A stretch of 64,000 nucleotides of DNA, from assembly GCA_963678705.1 (NCBI GenBank), contig CAVMBN010000131.1:124001-188000 (forward strand). The letters are read 5' to 3'. Below are positions 9,750 to 21,849 of the stretch, piece after piece. How positions within the stretch are numbered: the first letter of the stretch is position 1; every line of letters starts with the position of its first letter. Made by a program: the position numbers and the translations under genes. Source of the DNA: Panorpa germanica (lineage: Eukaryota > Arthropoda > Insecta > Mecoptera > Panorpidae). The notes beneath the pieces are model-generated. The model saw only the letters and a program-made list of their open reading frames with translations. It did no database searches and was not told where the DNA came from.

Positions 9750-10955
9750 TTATGTAATTTTATTAACAATTCCAGATAATGGTTTGTACTCAACAATCCG
9801 GTCATGTAATATTAAACAATAAGCATGAACGTAGTCTACAATATTTTCAGATGTTTCTAATTCAAGCCTTATATTAACTGGAGCAGGTTTTAGAAATTCT
9901 TTCTGTTTTGAACAATCTATTACTATTAAAGGTGCATTTTCTTTAAAATTCTTTAAATTTAAAATGGAATTCGGCTCTTTATCATAGTATGATTTTTGGA
10001 AATTAGCATACATTTCATATGCTATTGCATACTTATTATTGTCATAATCAAGATTAAGATTATCATAGGGGTACACATCAGAATTTAAGTATAGTTTTAC
10101 GTTTCTTAAGGTACAAGTGTGAAATTTACTCATATCCTTTGTAATATCGTCTTTACCTTCTCTTTGTAACCCTAATATAACATAACGTGGCTTTTCAAGT
10201 GCTGTAGATGTTTTAATAGACCAAGATTGATTTGTCGTGCGTGGAAACGCTGGATATTCGTACAAGTCCCAACTTCGAAAGCCAATATACAATGATTTAT
10301 CAAGTTCTATTGTTTGTAATGATTCTAATTTCTTTTTGTCTGATACATTTATATGAGGCATACGCCATTGTATTTTGTCAATGACTACTTTTGGTAATAC
10401 ATCTTTAGCTGCTGCTATCCAAAGTGCGTTATTATTGTTTTTTGATCGAATTAATATTAATTCATGCTTTACTGGTAATATAATTTTTTTAAAGTCTTCA
10501 CAGAACCCAAATATTGTTTTAAGAGGAATACAAACACTAAAATTTCCCTTATTATCTAATAAATTGTTACTTGTATCACGCCACCCCAAGTTTTCAAGTT
10601 GCAACTCATTGTTATTATATGAAACATATCCTTTCATAGTAGTGGTTATACCAGGATTTTTATTTGAATCAATTTCAACCGAATTTATTTCATATTTTAT
10701 ACTTTCAAATAGGTATAAAATACCATTTAATATGAAAACAGGTATAGATTTTGAAGTGTCTTTTGTTTTACCTTCAATGTATAAGTAAGATTCCGAGGGT
10801 AATGTATATACATTATGTTGATTTATTGGTATACGAATTTCGTCATTATATTCATAGCTGGTTGTGTTATATGGACTGTATGAATGTATTTCATATTGGC
10901 TTAATGATTCGTCAAAGAGAATTTTATCTTCAATATTAAGCATATGAGCGGTCAT
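9750..10955 (-). CDS. MCP: Polinton major capsid protein, double jelly-roll
   Basis: 401 aa, intact, ATG start. Reads like the double-jelly-roll major capsid protein of insect Polintons: an opening with the IEDKILFDESL and SYSPYN region, beta-rich segments throughout, and a conserved-looking FGFCEDFKKIILPVKHELIL block about residues 150-170. Family members trimerise to build an icosahedral capsid, by homology to PRD1/adenovirus-type capsids. Position fits: between the minor capsid gene (upstream on the same strand) and a small Cys-rich ORF. The absence of breaks contrasts with PolB and minor CP. Assignment is by recognition; a profile search would confirm it. Confidence 0.8.
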   Translation of the reverse strand: MTAHMLNIEDKILFDESLSQYEIHSYSPYNTTSYEYNDEIRIPINQHNVYTLPSESYLYIEGKTKDTSKSIPVFILNGILYLFESIKYEINSVEIDSNKNPGITTTMKGYVSYNNNELQLENLGWRDTSNNLLDNKGNFSVCIPLKTIFGFCEDFKKIILPVKHELILIRSKNNNNALWIAAAKDVLPKVVIDKIQWRMPHINVSDKKKLESLQTIELDKSLYIGFRSWDLYEYPAFPRTTNQSWSIKTSTALEKPRYVILGLQREGKDDITKDMSKFHTCTLRNVKLYLNSDVYPYDNLNLDYDNNKYAIAYEMYANFQKSYYDKEPNSILNLKNFKENAPLIVIDCSKQKEFLKPAPVNIRLELETSENIVDYVHAYCLILHDRIVEYKPLSGIVNKIT

Positions 10956-11097
10956 TGTAGAGTATTTATTTTAAATCCTAACGACTTAAGAAACTGTTTA
11001 TTTTTTAATGTTATCCTCTTAAAAGGCTTGGTTGGACTACGCTGAGTTTGATTAAACGACGAATTATATATTGTTTTTAAATTATGACATAAACCCA

Positions 11098-11835
11098 TTA
11101 TTGAATCTTTCGTATGTGCAATCTGCAGGAAATTTTTTCTTTTCTAAAATTGATAAGTTCACCTTCTTCATTAACAATTTTTATAGAAATATTATCTATT
11201 TTCTGTACAACGATTGGAAGATAAATGATTTGCTTTGGAATTTCTATTATCTTATATCCTGGTGGAACAGCAGGTGAAAACTCATGAATTGTGTGTACTA
11301 AACGTCCGTTTAGATAGGAACCGGATGTAATATTACATTCAATACGTATGTTATTTACTTTAATAATGTTTACCGGTAAGTTAGATACATGTAATTTATT
11401 AGGTTCTAATACTTGCTTATTAAATCCTAGTAATGAACCAATACAATTTTCTTTCGAAAAATCTATTTTTTCAGTACATATTATCTCACTTTAAAGGGTA
11501 TTTGTATTTGCAGTTAAATTTAAAAATACTTCTTTTATTTGCTTATCAGCTTTGTCCTTAAATTCGCTGTTGTGTTTTATTACTCTAGAATCACCAATGC
11601 CTAACCTTAAATATTCCTGAATATCTTCCAATTCATATGAACCCACTGGTATTGAAATAACTTTACCATCTCCATAATAAAATTTATTGTTAGTGTCGTC
11701 AATGTTTGGTATTGAATTAAATGTCTGAAAGTCGACTATTCCCAATTCAAACTGTTCATCGTACAAATCTATAGGAGGAAAAATATCGGCGCTTAATACG
11801 GATTTATTTCCAATAATTGTAAATGTCATAGACAT
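11098..11835 (-). pseudogene. Polinton minor capsid (penton-like) protein with in-frame stop
   Basis: Frame of 245 codons with one in-frame TAA at 11491-11493. The first 114 residues and the last 130 are otherwise continuous. The opening (SMTFTIIGNKSVLSADIFPPIDL..., EQFELGIVDFQTFN) matches my memory of the single jelly-roll minor capsid/penton protein of Polintons. The second part includes SGSYLNGRLVHTIHEFSPAVPPGYKI, here quoted only as landmarks. Located between protease and MCP on the same strand, the usual cluster. With the stop the product would be truncated to less than half. Confidence 0.75.
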
Positions 11836-11922
11836 TATTTTTTATTTAAAAATCCTTTCACGATAAGCTTAGTTATAGTAATAACAAATTAAAAATAAAA
11901 CTCAGGTATTTATAGCAATATA

Positions 11923-12378
11923 TTATTTATTATAAATATAAGAATTTGAATACAAAAAGTGTAAGCATAAATGTCCACAATTTACAGTATTAAATTTTTG
12001 AAATCTATCATAGTTATATTGAATAGTATTATTTTTAAAGTATTCAATTGCTTCTATTGGAGGTTGAAGGTTACCTAAACTATCAAAATATAAAATATTT
12101 TTATTTCTTTTTATGTAAGCTACCCAATGTGTTCCCGCTGATGTTTTATCATCTAAATTTATTATACCACTTTCATTTATATACATTTTTTTAGGCAAAT
12201 CATTTATTATGAATACCCCTCTAAAGTGAGGGATATTAAATTTCTTGGCATATTTTCTTAAATCAACATCAGTAAGGGCTCGTTTAGGTAGCTTCAACGT
12301 CACTGAAGTTAGCGAAAAGTTACAGCGAATACTTCGAAAATGAGCAGTACTAGTGGTGTCCAACTGAAATTCGCGCAA
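11923..12378 (-). CDS. PRO: Adenain-like cysteine protease (capsid maturation)
   Basis: 151 codons. Catalytic landmarks of the adenovirus-protease (C5) family as found in Polintons: GTHWVAY (His84), YFDSLG (Asp99), Gln127 and NCGHLCLHFL (Cys134), numbered from the open-frame start used here. The N-terminal DVDLRKYAKKF...FRGVF block is also typical. The frame has no ATG before Met65: the first codon used is TTG and the frame opens only slightly further upstream, so the true start is unclear or was lost by mutation. Role by homology: cleavage of capsid precursors during maturation. First gene of the minus-strand cluster; the nested foldback element begins 170 bp upstream. Confidence 0.8.
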   Translation of the reverse strand: MREFQLDTTSTAHFRSIRCNFSLTSVTLKLPKRALTDVDLRKYAKKFNIPHFRGVFIINDLPKKMYINESGIINLDDKTSAGTHWVAYIKRNKNILYFDSLGNLQPPIEAIEYFKNNTIQYNYDRFQKFNTVNCGHLCLHFLYSNSYIYNK

Positions 12379-12548
12379 AAGACTATATACTTGTTGGATT
12401 TAATATTTGCAAGTGAGTTATGTTTTCTATTTAAATAAATAGTTAACAATGCGTACGCAAAAAATAAAAAAAACATAATAAATAATAATAATATGGTATA
12501 AATACCATATACTTGAATCAGACAAAAAGGGTTTATAGCACACATGGC

Positions 12549-13809
12549 AAATGTTCATTTTCTCCGTAAATGAACAAAATATACGATTTAAATTTTGCAG
12601 GAAGCTTAGTAACATTATAACTAATTAAATAAATACAATTTAAATCATCTTTCGTGTATTAAATAAAAACTACAGACATCGGAAATTCCCCAACTCAAAT
12701 ACATTGCTTGCACATGAGCAGGGTTTGTAGTAACCTTAGAAAATGTTCATTTTCTCCGTAAATGAACAAAATATACGGTTTAAATTTTGCAGGAAGCCTA
12801 GTAACATTATAACTAATTAAATAAATACAATTTAAATCATCTTACGTGTATTAAATAAAAACTACAGACATCGGAAATCCCCCAACTCAAATACATTGCT
12901 TGCATATGAACAGGGTTTGTAGTAACCTTAGAAAATGTTCATTTTCTCCGTAAATGAACAAAATATACGGTTAAAATTTTGCAGGAAGCTTAGAAACATT
13001 ATAACTAATTAAATAAATACAATTTAAATCATCCTACGTGTATTAAATAAAAACTACAGACATCGGAAATTCCCCAACTCAAATACATTGCTTGCACATG
13101 AGCAGGGTTTGTAGTAACCTTAGAAAATGTTCATTTTCTCCGTAAATGAACAAAATATACGGTTTAAATTTTGCAGGAAGCTTAGTAACATTATAACTAA
13201 TTAAATAAATACAATTTAAATCATCTTACGTGTATTAAATAAAAACTACAGACATCGGAAATTCCCCAACTCAAATACATTGCTTGCATATGAACAGGGT
13301 TTGTAGTAACCTTAGAAAATGTTCATTTTCTCCGTAAATGAACAAAATATACGGTTAAAATTTTGCAGGAAGCTTAGAAACATTATAACTAATTAAATAA
13401 ATACAATTTAAATTATCTTACGTGTATTAAATAAAAACTACAGACATCGGAAATCCCCCAACTCAAATACATTGCTTGCATATGAACAGGGTTTGTAGTA
13501 ACCTTAGAAAATGTTCATTTTCTCCGTAAATGAACAAAATATACGGTTAAAATTTTGCAGGAAGCTTAGAAACATTATAACTAATTAAATAAATACAATT
13601 TAAATCATCTTACGTGTATTAAATAAAAACTACAGACATCGGAAATTCCCCAACTCAAATACATTGCTTGCACATGAGCAGGGTTTGTAGTAACCTTAGA
13701 AAATGTTCATTTTCTCCGTAAATGAACAAAATATACGGTTTAAGTTTTGCAGAAAGCTTAGTAGCATTATAACTAATTAAATAAATACAATTTAAATCAT
13801 CTTACGTGT
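12549..13809 (+). repeat. Left arm: about 6.6 tandem copies of a 192-bp unit
   Basis: Seven occurrences of a hairpin core TGTTCATTT-TCTCCGT-AAATGAACA at about 192-bp spacing (near 12550, 12742, 12935, 13127, 13320, 13511, 13703). Two unit subtypes alternate irregularly: cacatgagcag and catatgaacag. Inverted relative to the right arm. Confidence 0.93.
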
Positions 13810-15068
13810 TCAAATTTCTGCCGCCCGGGGCATTGTAACGGCTTTTATTTTATTTAAACCTTTTTTGTTGCTTAATAATATGATTATGATATGAAGATAA
13901 TGGGATTTTCTTAGTTGTAAATATAAACAGAGCAATATAAACCAAATTACTGCAAAATATTAACAGTCTCATACAGTCATAAAACATACCCTCTCAATTT
14001 TGCATTGAAAAACCATTTATTTTTTTAACGGTATATTTATATCACATCGAGCGAATTATGAAGAATGTATAATGAGACAAATATGTCTTGTACTTTAAGT
14101 ATGAGCGTCATTATGTCTATTAAAATTTATTGTATTTGGGATGGTACAAACTGGTGCGACAAAAACATGCGACATCAAACATTTATATATTTTCATACAT
14201 AAATAGACATTATTTAGATTTGAGTGTACTAAATATGTTTTAGTTTTAAGTTGTACTTACGTACAGACAAGTGCGATTTAAACATGCGACACCAATAAAA
14301 CCCTTAGTTTTATTAGCATAACCCAATATTTTTGCTATTTTTAAAAATTCGGGGTGGTATTTTTATGAAACAAATATGTTTCAACGGCTTATCGGTCTAT
14401 ATCAAAGAGAACTTGGATATGGTCCCGAAAAATAGGGTGTAAAAATATTTTAAAATGGACTTTAAATAAACAAATGAAATTTGAATAAATTTGATTGAAA
14501 ATTATAGACAATATCCATGTCTTTGAAATCTTTTTATTATAAGTGCTATATCCTCCTAAAATTTATTGTATTATGTTGTAAATATGTATTTCCTGCACTT
14601 TAGTGTTCTATTTATATCCGAAAGATCGACCTCAAGAATGTATCATAAAACAAATATGTCTGTCCCTTTTAGTATGAGTGCTATTTTCATATTAAAATAT
14701 TAAGCTATTATTAAAATTTATGGTATTATGTTGACCAATTATCAAAAAGATCGATAATGTTGATGTTTTGCCCCAGTTCTTTTTCTTTCCTCTTCTATTT
14801 CGAGGCATCCTTTTTATTTTTCCGATTTTAGTCGAGTTTAATCTTGTAAAGAAATATTGTTTCATATCATTCATTTATAATGTCATCATTTGTATATTAC
14901 CAATTGTGAGTGAACATATCTTTGGTAAATAAAACAAAATATATTTTGTGATCTTATATTATTTCCTATACCAGTGAATCGTCAGGTATGTTATTTGGTT
15001 ACTTTAATAATATTTACTAAGTTTTATCATATATTTCTTACACGCAGTTTTTCGATTTATTCTTAAAA
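13810..15068. other. Non-coding left interior of the foldback element
   Basis: AT-rich, no convincing ORF. Contains diverged internal repeats such as (a)caaatatgtct...ttagtatgag near 14080 and 14653 and gtgcgac/catgcgac motifs near 14154-14290. Probably the 5' untranslated and regulatory region of the transposase gene. No promoter could be assigned with confidence. Confidence 0.5.
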
Positions 15069-15443
15069 ATGAAACACAATAAAAATAAAGCTGTGACTGT
15101 AGATAGTATTGCTGCAGCTATAATTCACTTATATCCGGAAAATCCAATAGAAGCGTTGTATTCTTTAAAAACAAACATGTCTTATGATATAGCTGATTTC
15201 ATTTCGAAAAGCTTCAAGATCGTTCGATGTAAACACCGAAAGTCGGTGGCCACAAAAGTATACAATATTGCAAAATTCAAAAGGGATCTTGTTTTAGATC
15301 AATTAAATATCTTTATTAGATCAAAAGCTTCCCCTACTGTAGATACTAATACTTCGTATGAAAATAATAATAATGAACAAAATACTAATATTTCATCAAC
15401 ACTTCACATCAAGCACTTTATCTATAGAGAAGTCACAGTTTAA
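15069..15443 (+). pseudogene. MULE-like transposase, N-terminal part
   Basis: 124 codons from the first good ATG after the left arm; SDSIAAA-type helical N-terminus, then a basic segment (RCKHRKSVATKVY). It ends at a stop and the gene continues in another frame from about 15585, so at least one frameshift near 15440-15590 separates it from the main body. Taken with the next entry, it looks like the N-terminus of a transposase of roughly 1100 aa. By itself the homology is weak; assignment rests on position and strand. Confidence 0.5.
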
Positions 15444-15684
15444 AAACTTTTTATGAGAAACGGTATGCCAAATTGAAAATGTAACTCCCATCAAGGAAAT
15501 AATAGACACCGCGGAAAGTTCACCTATTTCTAAACTCTTTTTGAATACAAATAAAGAAATTGTTCTTGACTCTTTTTCTCCCTAAATTTGCTCTAATGAT
15601 TCAATCTTAAATAAAAACAGTAAAGGTCCTTTAGAATTCATTCAAAAGCAAAATAAACAGGTTTTATTTCAACCATGTAATTTA

Positions 15685-18546
15685 TTGGAAAAATTTGAAA
15701 GCCCCAATGATGAAGGTAAGCAATTATCTTTCTCATCGGATTTAAGTATCACACAAACAGTGCCTAAAACCACTTTTATTCCAATTCCATTTAGTACATG
15801 GAAACAATTAGATGATAATAAAAGTAAAACTTTGTCTAGAGAGTGGGTGAATATATTTGTTCGCGAAATTTCGTTATATAATAATAAATGTGTTTTTGTA
15901 ATTGACAAGAGCTGGATAAATAGAGGTACGCGAAATATGAATACAACAAATTATTTCAATGCAACAGCACATTGTAAGTTTTCTACTTGCGCTAAATATA
16001 AATTTATTGTTAGGGAAAAACCGTGTCAAACGAATGATACGGTTTATGTACATATAAATCAAATTGGATTATTTTATCATGAGCGGGACGAATATCATAG
16101 ACGTAAGATTTGTGGTGAAGAGCGATTGCGATATAAGGTAAATTTAAAACACAATAATCCGAAGACTGTTCAATTAAATGAAATATTTGCAACTCCAACT
16201 TCTTCTTTGCGTTTTGGAAATTTTACAGGAAATCCGAGATTGTCAAATATACATAAAATTTGCAGTGAAAGCAAATCTGAATTGGATTCCGACAAAAATG
16301 TCTTAATCGATGTTATAAATTAAAGTGAGGAATCCGAATCGTTTTGGAATAAAAATAATAATTGTAAAGTATGGCGCACTGGCGTATATAACGCCTCTTT
16401 CGAGGAGGCATGCGTTTATTTTTTTACGGAGCATCAAATTAGAATATTACTAAAAATGAGATCTTCAGATCACCCAATTTTTGCATTCGGGGATGCAACT
16501 GGTTCACTCATTGCCAGATCTAATTACTTTCAAAAACAATTTTATTTATATTCCACTGTAATTCAATACAAAGGAACTACAATTCCTGTATTTCAATTTC
16601 TAACATGCTGCCACACAAAATTTAATATTTCTGTTAGATTTCAAAAATTTTTACAAATTGTACAACTTATTAACCCTAACTATAAGAAACCCTTAATTCA
16701 TAAAATTGTTACAGATTTTAGCTTTGCTTTGATGATGGCCTATTTGCAGGCATTTAATAATATGACTATGCTCCAATATTTAGAAAAAACTTATCTCATT
16801 TTAATAAAACGTGATACAAATCTGTTAAAAAATTTAGATTTTACCGTGTTGCATAATTGCTGTAATCATACAATGAAAGCAGCGTTAAATCAGTTTAAAA
16901 TAAAAAACATAACATCCGATAAAGAAATTAAACATTTTTTTGGGCAAATATTTGCTTTGTTGATAAATGCTAAAGATTTAACCGAGTTAGACTTTTATTT
17001 TGAACACTGTATTATTTTATGTATAAGTAAGTATAATACGGCCACGCGTAAAATCTCTTACGAAGCATTGAAAGCAGCAATTAATAATAGAATTGTTTCA
17101 ACTAATTATATTAATGAAGAACAAGATGATAATAGTGAAGAAGATAAACGTGAATGTAGTGACAGTGCTTGCGATGTAAAACTATACAAAATACCATTAA
17201 AAAATAGTTCCCCTTTTTATATATATTTTAAGAAGAAAGAAGAACAATGTATTTCTCAAAATAATTTAAATTCTGAACTAATTATTACAGAAAATAATAA
17301 GTTTTATAATACGAAATTTATAAATTTTTTATTAGAAGACAGAATGGCCTACGCCCCATTGTGGACGGGAATAATGTTAAGTGGGTTCGGCATACGTCGC
17401 GATAGTAATGCTCTAGTTGAAAGTTGGTTTAAGACCGTAAAGCATACTTTCTTTAATAATAAATTACATTTAAAATTAAACAGATTTACAAAAGACTTTG
17501 ATTTCCGGTTACAACAACTCTTAAAGTGTGCCGAATTTCCAACGTATTCAAATAGGTTATCGTTAAAAAGGAAATGTCAAAATTTAGAAGCTTCGGAGGA
17601 GGTGTGGTGTCGTCGTCAAACGCCCCGCCGACGCAAGAACTATTTCTCTACAAGCAAGATGCTGTCTGCAACTAATTTGCCAATAGAAACTTCAAACTTA
17701 ATTAATAAAGAAGTTAATGAAATAGCTCCTTGGGATCAAGACAAGGAAATTGCTGTACATATAAATAATAAAATGGTTAATAAACAAGAAGTGTCAAGTG
17801 AATCATGGAACTCATTAGCAGGAGCTAATGAGTTAGATGATATAATAATCGATTCTTTTTTCTTCGCATGTTCCATTAAGTATAAGAGTGAATCAACTAT
17901 TTTAACATTCCCAGTTCATTTTTATTTACATTATAAAATGCCGGGATTTTATAATTGGGCGTTAAAAAAAGATTGTAAAAAGTTTAATTTATGGATTATT
18001 CCCTTGAATCATATTAATGCACATTGGACCCTTTTAGTAATTAATTTTAAAACAAAATCCATAATACATCTGGATTCTATTCCTGGGAGTGTCTATGTAG
18101 ACACAAATAAAATTTTAACATTTTTAAGCGAAGTTTTTGATGTGTATCTGCACACGTCTATTTTTAAGTGGGATGTTTATTTACTTGATGATATTTCATC
18201 ACAAAATGATGCGAAAGGAATATTTGATAGATCACTTGTCGGAAATAATTGTGGTGTACACTTGTGCACCTGGGCATTCATTATAAATTCCGGTAAATCA
18301 ATTAAATTCTCAGAAAATGATATGCCTTCTATTAGGAATTGGATTCGTAAAATAATATGCGAACATAAAGATGAAGATGACTCACACTTAATAGCAGATA
18401 AGTTTGAAACGGACAGTAATTTTGTGTTTAAACCTTCTAAAGTGAACATTCGTAATTTAAAATTAAATAAAATTTATAGAGTTTCTGACAACCACTTGTC
18501 CAGTTTTAATTTTTGTGCAAATTTAAAAGCAAGTACTCTCTTATAA
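15685..18546 (+). pseudogene. MULE-like transposase with C-terminal Ulp1-type protease domain
   Basis: Continuous frame with one in-frame TAA at 16321-16323; the last 696 codons from ATG 16456 are open. (The frame is open from about 15587; 15685 is a TTG.) Features: FGDATGSLI just after 16456 and IVTDFSFALMMAY about 95 residues later, typical of the first two acidic catalytic positions in MULE-type transposases. Then SNALVESWFKTVKHTFF, and a C-terminal Ulp1/C48-like domain with INAHWTLL (His), IHLDSIPG (Asp) and NNCGVHLCTW (Cys). MULE transposases fused to Ulp1-like domains are known in plants and animals. The foldback arms fit an FB/NOF-like element. Not functional as read, because of the stop and upstream frameshift. 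Confidence 0.7.
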
Positions 18547-18784
18547 AGGGGTAATCAACACTCAAGTTTATCTCTTTCTATTGTAAAGAAATTAGTGATG
18601 TCAGGAAAATAGCTGCTGGAAGGAAGAAAATGACATGAAGAGAAGAAGGAATAGATGTTATTAGCTTAAGTATAACTAGAATCTAGAATAGTTTTAAGAT
18701 AAATTATTGACATGTAATTATTGATTTAATGTACTTCCTAACTATATCTACTTTAATAATGCTATCGATTGCACATTTATTTAA

Positions 18785-21700
18785 CCCATTTTCTACCGCA
18801 AAAAAAAAAAAACAAGTGTTGGAAAAACTAATGTGGTATTTAGGCTAATAAGTACCTACAGAATTCAAATTTTTGGTTAAAAAAATTTTCCGAACATTAG
18901 TTTTCCTGAAATCGACTGTTCGATTTTTCGAACATTGGCAACTATTTGGCATTTTTTTTTTTTTAAGAATTATAAAGAAATTTATTTGTTTTTATTAAAA
19001 AATTATCGTAATTTAATATATTTATTTAAATATTATTAATTAAAAATTAAATTAACATTTTTTATTGTTATTGTAACTTATTGAATTATATAGTTTTCTC
19101 GTGGAAAGCCTCAAAGCATTTTGTGTGCAAATGAATATTGCATTTTTTGCACATAAAATACGTAGGTTTTCGACAACTACTTAATTTGCATCGACGAACT
19201 TTCTTTTTTCTCTGATGTATTAAAACATGTTGACCTGATATTTTAGGTAGGTTAAAATCATTAAAATCTTTATCCGTAACATCATCAGAGAGAAAATCAT
19301 TTTCGACATTTGGTGTTAGCAGTAGCTTTTCTACCACAGAAACCCTAAAGTCTTTTTGAGTCATTGGTTTTTTCTTCTCATCTTTGTCATAACGTGCAAC
19401 AAAGCAGTGAAACTTCCAAGCATTGACCATCGAAGAAATTAATACGGACAGCCATAATGGCCAATAGCACTCCTTAGCACGTATGTTAATTCGATAATTT
19501 TGGACAGCATTGTCATGCAAATCCACTCCTCCCATACCCCTATTATAGTTTCGTAAAAGTAGTTCTGTTGTTGATTTATAAATTTGCCAGCTGTTTATGT
19601 ACCATTTTTACTTTTCTGCTGCTTTTTCCATCTTTTCACCGTATGCGTGGGAAATATTTGATCGTGATTGGTGCAAACGGTTACCTCACTATTGTCCTGC
19701 CAACGACAAAACAATATTTTGTTTTTTAAATCAAATGCAAAATCATGATCCCCTTTTTCCAATTGCTTGCCTGTTTTCAATACAGCACCTCCAATTCTGT
19801 TTTTGCGGACGGTACCAGTTGCACAAATATGCTTTTCCGTCAGCAAACACATTAAATGATACGACGTGAAGAAGTTGTCAAAAAAGACTTTATGTCGATC
19901 TGTAAATTTTACATTTTCCATCAGTCGTAGCACAACATCTGCACCTAAACCCAGTTGTGCATTGTAATTGTCACTGGCACCTGAATAAGGCAAGAAATTA
20001 TACAAATATCCAGCAGACGAACAAAGGCACCATAATTTATAGCCAAATCTTATTGGCTTGCCTCTGAAAAACATTTTGCACGAATGTCTTCCAAAGTATG
20101 GAATCATTTGCTCGTCAATTGAAAGCTCCTCTTCCCAAATTCCAAACTGCATGAACTTTCTGTTAATTATATTAAACAAAGGACGCATCTGAAATAAAAA
20201 GAATTTATGTATAACCATTTCTACTAATTTTTTTTGTAATAATTTTTATGTACCTTAGACATTTTATCATTTTTATCCAACTGGTTTTTGTTGCAAAAAT
20301 GTAAATGTTTTTTTACAGCTACGAATTTTGATCTGGACATGCACTGTTTGACAACAGCAACAAGTTTTTAGACCAATAATCTGAAATCGCGGGTAAAGTA
20401 TGATACCCAGAGAGTAATAATATCCCCAAGAACCTTCTAAAAATTACTTCGTCAATCCTAAATTCAGAGTTTTGTTGCTGAGCATAACTATTTGTTTGGT
20501 TCACAATAAATTGAATAACTTCTGAATCAAAAAATTTCTCAAATAATTGCATTGGTGTTAAAGTTTTCAGCTGTTCATACAACTCTTTTTGAACACTATT
20601 AAGGGGCTCTATTTTATGAATATTATACTTAAATTGAGTTGTTTTATTGGTTTTTGTGGCCCATGTTGGTTGTCCAAATTCCCGCAAAGGTTTAAAAGAA
20701 ACACTTGATGGTCGCTCTGAAACTATTGTGTCTACATCTCCTCTTTTTCGTTTACGTGAAGCAGATGTAGATAGTTTTAAATATTCTGTACGATTAACAG
20801 TACCAGTTGCTTTAATGTCTGCAGCACCAGCCTGTGCAATGCTTTCCACCTCATCATTTTCACCTCTAAGATCTCGTGTTGTTGTATATTCAAGAGTACC
20901 CACTACCTCATTTAAAGCAGTAACCTGTAAAATGAAGAATATATTTATTAACAATTTAATTAATTAATTTATAACATATACGTTGTATATGTACAATTTA
21001 ATGTATGTATTTATATCTACCTCGTCACTCATTGGAATAAAATCATCGTCCAGTATTTCTTCATCAGTTACATCATCTACTTGAGCAGGAGGAAGAACAA
21101 TTACTGTATTAATTTCGTCCTCACTATCACTCCAGTTATCAATAATTGCCTCAATCTCTTTCATAGATAAAGCTTGACGACTAGCCATTGCAAATATAAC
21201 TGAAATTCTTAACTAATGTAAAACATTTGCAACGATTTCCTATATTATTTAATAAAAATATATCTCAAATAGTTTATCTGTAGTATTTGTAGTATTTATT
21301 TGTAATAATAAACAATAGCTAATTTAAAAAAAAAACACTAAAATATAACACTGAGTACTTAACTAATATAAAACACTTAGTTTTTATTGTAACCTATATC
21401 CTTAGCGAAGCACGTGCTTAATGGTTGCACATAGATGCACAAGAATAAAAAAAAATGATAAATACTTACCAACGTTCGAAAAATCGAACACTTCAGTTTG
21501 TTTACATCTAACGTCTAGTAGATATACCAAACTCTTTAGAAAAATACTGTTATAAATAGTTTGAGTCTTTAATAATAAACTGCGTCACTGGTTTAAAAAA
21601 ATAATAATTAAAAATTAATTAAAAATGCATTTCAAAAAGTATCTAAATGCAAGGTATTTTTTACACCCCACTCACCGTTGAGAGGAGGGAGGTAAGTTCG

Positions 21701-21849
21701 AAAATACAATTATCTTTTTATAGCAAATTAATCAAATTTTATAATAACACTAAGATATATATCAAAATCTGCTAGGAACATAGAAATATTTTAAATCAAA
21801 AATGGGTAAAATTCAGTGTTCGAAAAATCGAACAGCGGTAGATAATGGG
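18785..21849 (-). mobile_element. piggyBac element with TTAA target duplication
   Basis: 3065 bp. Terminal inverted repeats CCCATTTTCTACCGC (18785-18799) and GCGGTAGATAATGGG (21835-21849) match at 14 of 15 positions. TTAA flanks both sides (18781-18784 and 21850-21853). A second inverted motif near both ends (gttcgatttttcgaac and gttcgaaaaatcgaac) is probably a subterminal transposase-binding repeat. Encodes a broken transposase on the minus strand. Confidence 0.93.
19086..21188 (-). pseudogene. piggyBac transposase, three exons, two frameshifts
   Basis: Exon 1 21188-21021 (acidic N-terminus), in-phase intron 21020-20925 with GT..AG, exon 2 20924-20254, intron 20253-20189 with GT..AG, exon 3 20188-19086. 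Catalytic aspartates of the piggyBac DDD core are visible in LSIDEQMIPYFG, FFDNFFTS and CRWQDN. The C-terminus has MGGVDLHDN and a Cys-rich zinc domain (RRCKLSSCRKP, CKKCNIHLHTKC). One-base frameshifts near 20340 (end of exon 2) and near 19605 (before the MGGVDLHDN part) break the frame. About 640 codons in all, normal for the family. Non-functional as read. Confidence 0.88.

Noticed and set aside
12309..12545. 78-codon minus-strand ORF with a hydrophobic segment, just upstream of the protease
   Set aside because: Overlaps the protease frame, is A/T-run rich, and starts at the foldback boundary; hydrophobicity follows from T-rich sequence. No supporting homology.
12549..13809. Regular repeats resembling a CRISPR array
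   Set aside because: 192-bp units are contiguous, have no unique spacers, and the genome is eukaryotic.
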